Shown in pieces: positions 5,064-5,263 of a DNA stretch of 5,263 nt. Made by a program: the position numbers and the translations under genes. Numbering within the stretch: the stretch's first letter is position 1; each line of letters starts with the position of its first letter. Below the pieces are notes generated by a model. The model was not told where the DNA came from. It saw only the letters and a program-made list of their open reading frames with translations, and made no database searches. Location of the stretch: positions 1 through 5,263 of the forward strand of contig NZ_JAOZOZ010000108.1 in assembly GCF_029933015.1 (NCBI RefSeq), written 5' to 3'. The DNA comes from Hydrogenimonas sp. Its GTDB lineage: Bacteria > Campylobacterota > Campylobacteria > Campylobacterales > Hydrogenimonadaceae.

Positions 5064-5233
5064 GTGAAAAGATGATCGATCTGGAAGTGAAGGTAACGAT
5101 GGAAGAGATGAAAAAGATCGGCGAATATTGTAGGGACAAAGGTGTCAACTTCTCCGAGTGGATGCGCTCGCTCGCTCTCAAAGAGATCGAGCGCAGGGCA
5201 CAGGAAAAAAAGGAGGAGGAGAAACCGGCCTGA
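5060..5233 (+). CDS. Small ribbon-helix-helix-like protein (57 residues)
   Basis: The frame begins at the ATGA that also ends msrA and stops with TGA at 5231-5233. Residues 6-13 (IDLEVKVT) look like the DNA-contacting beta strand of a ribbon-helix-helix protein. The first helix would be about 14-27 (MEEMKKIGEYCRDK), then the turn GVN, then a second helix from FSEWMRSLALKEIERR (31-46). The FSEWMR-LAL pattern is common in RHH regulators and MobC-like accessory proteins. The tail (47-57) is a run of Lys and Glu. If RHH, it would act as a dimer binding DNA and might regulate the msrA unit. No toxin partner is visible: only 30 bp remain after its stop. The family call is by eye on a short sequence; the gene itself is well supported by overlap and ribosome binding site. 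Confidence 0.78.
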   Translation: MSEKMIDLEVKVTMEEMKKIGEYCRDKGVNFSEWMRSLALKEIERRAQEKKEEEKPA

Positions 5234-5263
5234 TCCCCAAAATCAGGTTTTGAAATTCTCGAG

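Noticed and set aside
5238..5252. CAAAA/TTTTG hairpin after the last gene as a terminator
   Set aside because: A 5-bp A/T-rich stem without a following T-run is too weak, and the window ends 11 bp later.

Overview
The window looks like chromosomal DNA from a sulfur-oxidising member of the Campylobacterota (Epsilonproteobacteria), in the broad neighbourhood of Sulfurovum, Nitratifractor, Sulfurimonas or Hydrogenimonas. The reasons are a RibBA whose cyclohydrolase half has decayed in the way known from Campylobacter and Helicobacter, a sulfide:quinone oxidoreductase-type flavoprotein, and GC-rich genes separated by strikingly AT-rich spacers. The genus is an inference; no marker here fixes it.

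Layout. (1) Positions 1-1862, minus strand: ribBA (riboflavin synthesis) followed 9 bp later by a DUF481-type outer-membrane protein that runs off the left edge. (2) Positions 1863-2139: a compact divergent promoter region. One side drives ribBA; the other carries a textbook sigma-70 promoter (TTGACA, 17 bp, TATAAT) driving tRNA-Gln(TTG) and an initiator tRNA-fMet(CAT). (3) Positions 2140-2448: an AT-rich spacer with seven roughly phased ATTTA-type repeats leading to the sqr promoter. (4) Positions 2449-4128: an SQR-like flavoprotein, a 55-residue membrane-associated small protein with its own strong ribosome binding site, and a hairpin terminator; together they look like a two-gene sulfide oxidation operon. 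(5) Positions 4138-4412: a 275-bp non-coding imperfect palindrome with 32-bp terminal inverted repeats and two internal hairpin arms, the least explained structure in the window. (6) Positions 4461-5233: msrA (exported methionine sulfoxide reductase A) overlapping by 4 bp a 57-residue ribbon-helix-helix-like protein.

How the genes work together. The sqr unit would pass electrons from sulfide to the quinone pool at the membrane. RibBA supplies the four-carbon riboflavin precursor that ends up in flavins such as the FAD of SQR. MsrA repairs oxidised methionines, probably in the periplasm. These links are metabolic, not evidence of co-regulation.

The most interesting items are the palindromic element at 4138-4412, the small protein behind sqr, the possible two-start msrA, and the RHH-like protein coupled to msrA. 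No CRISPR array, transposase, phage gene or defence system was recognised.
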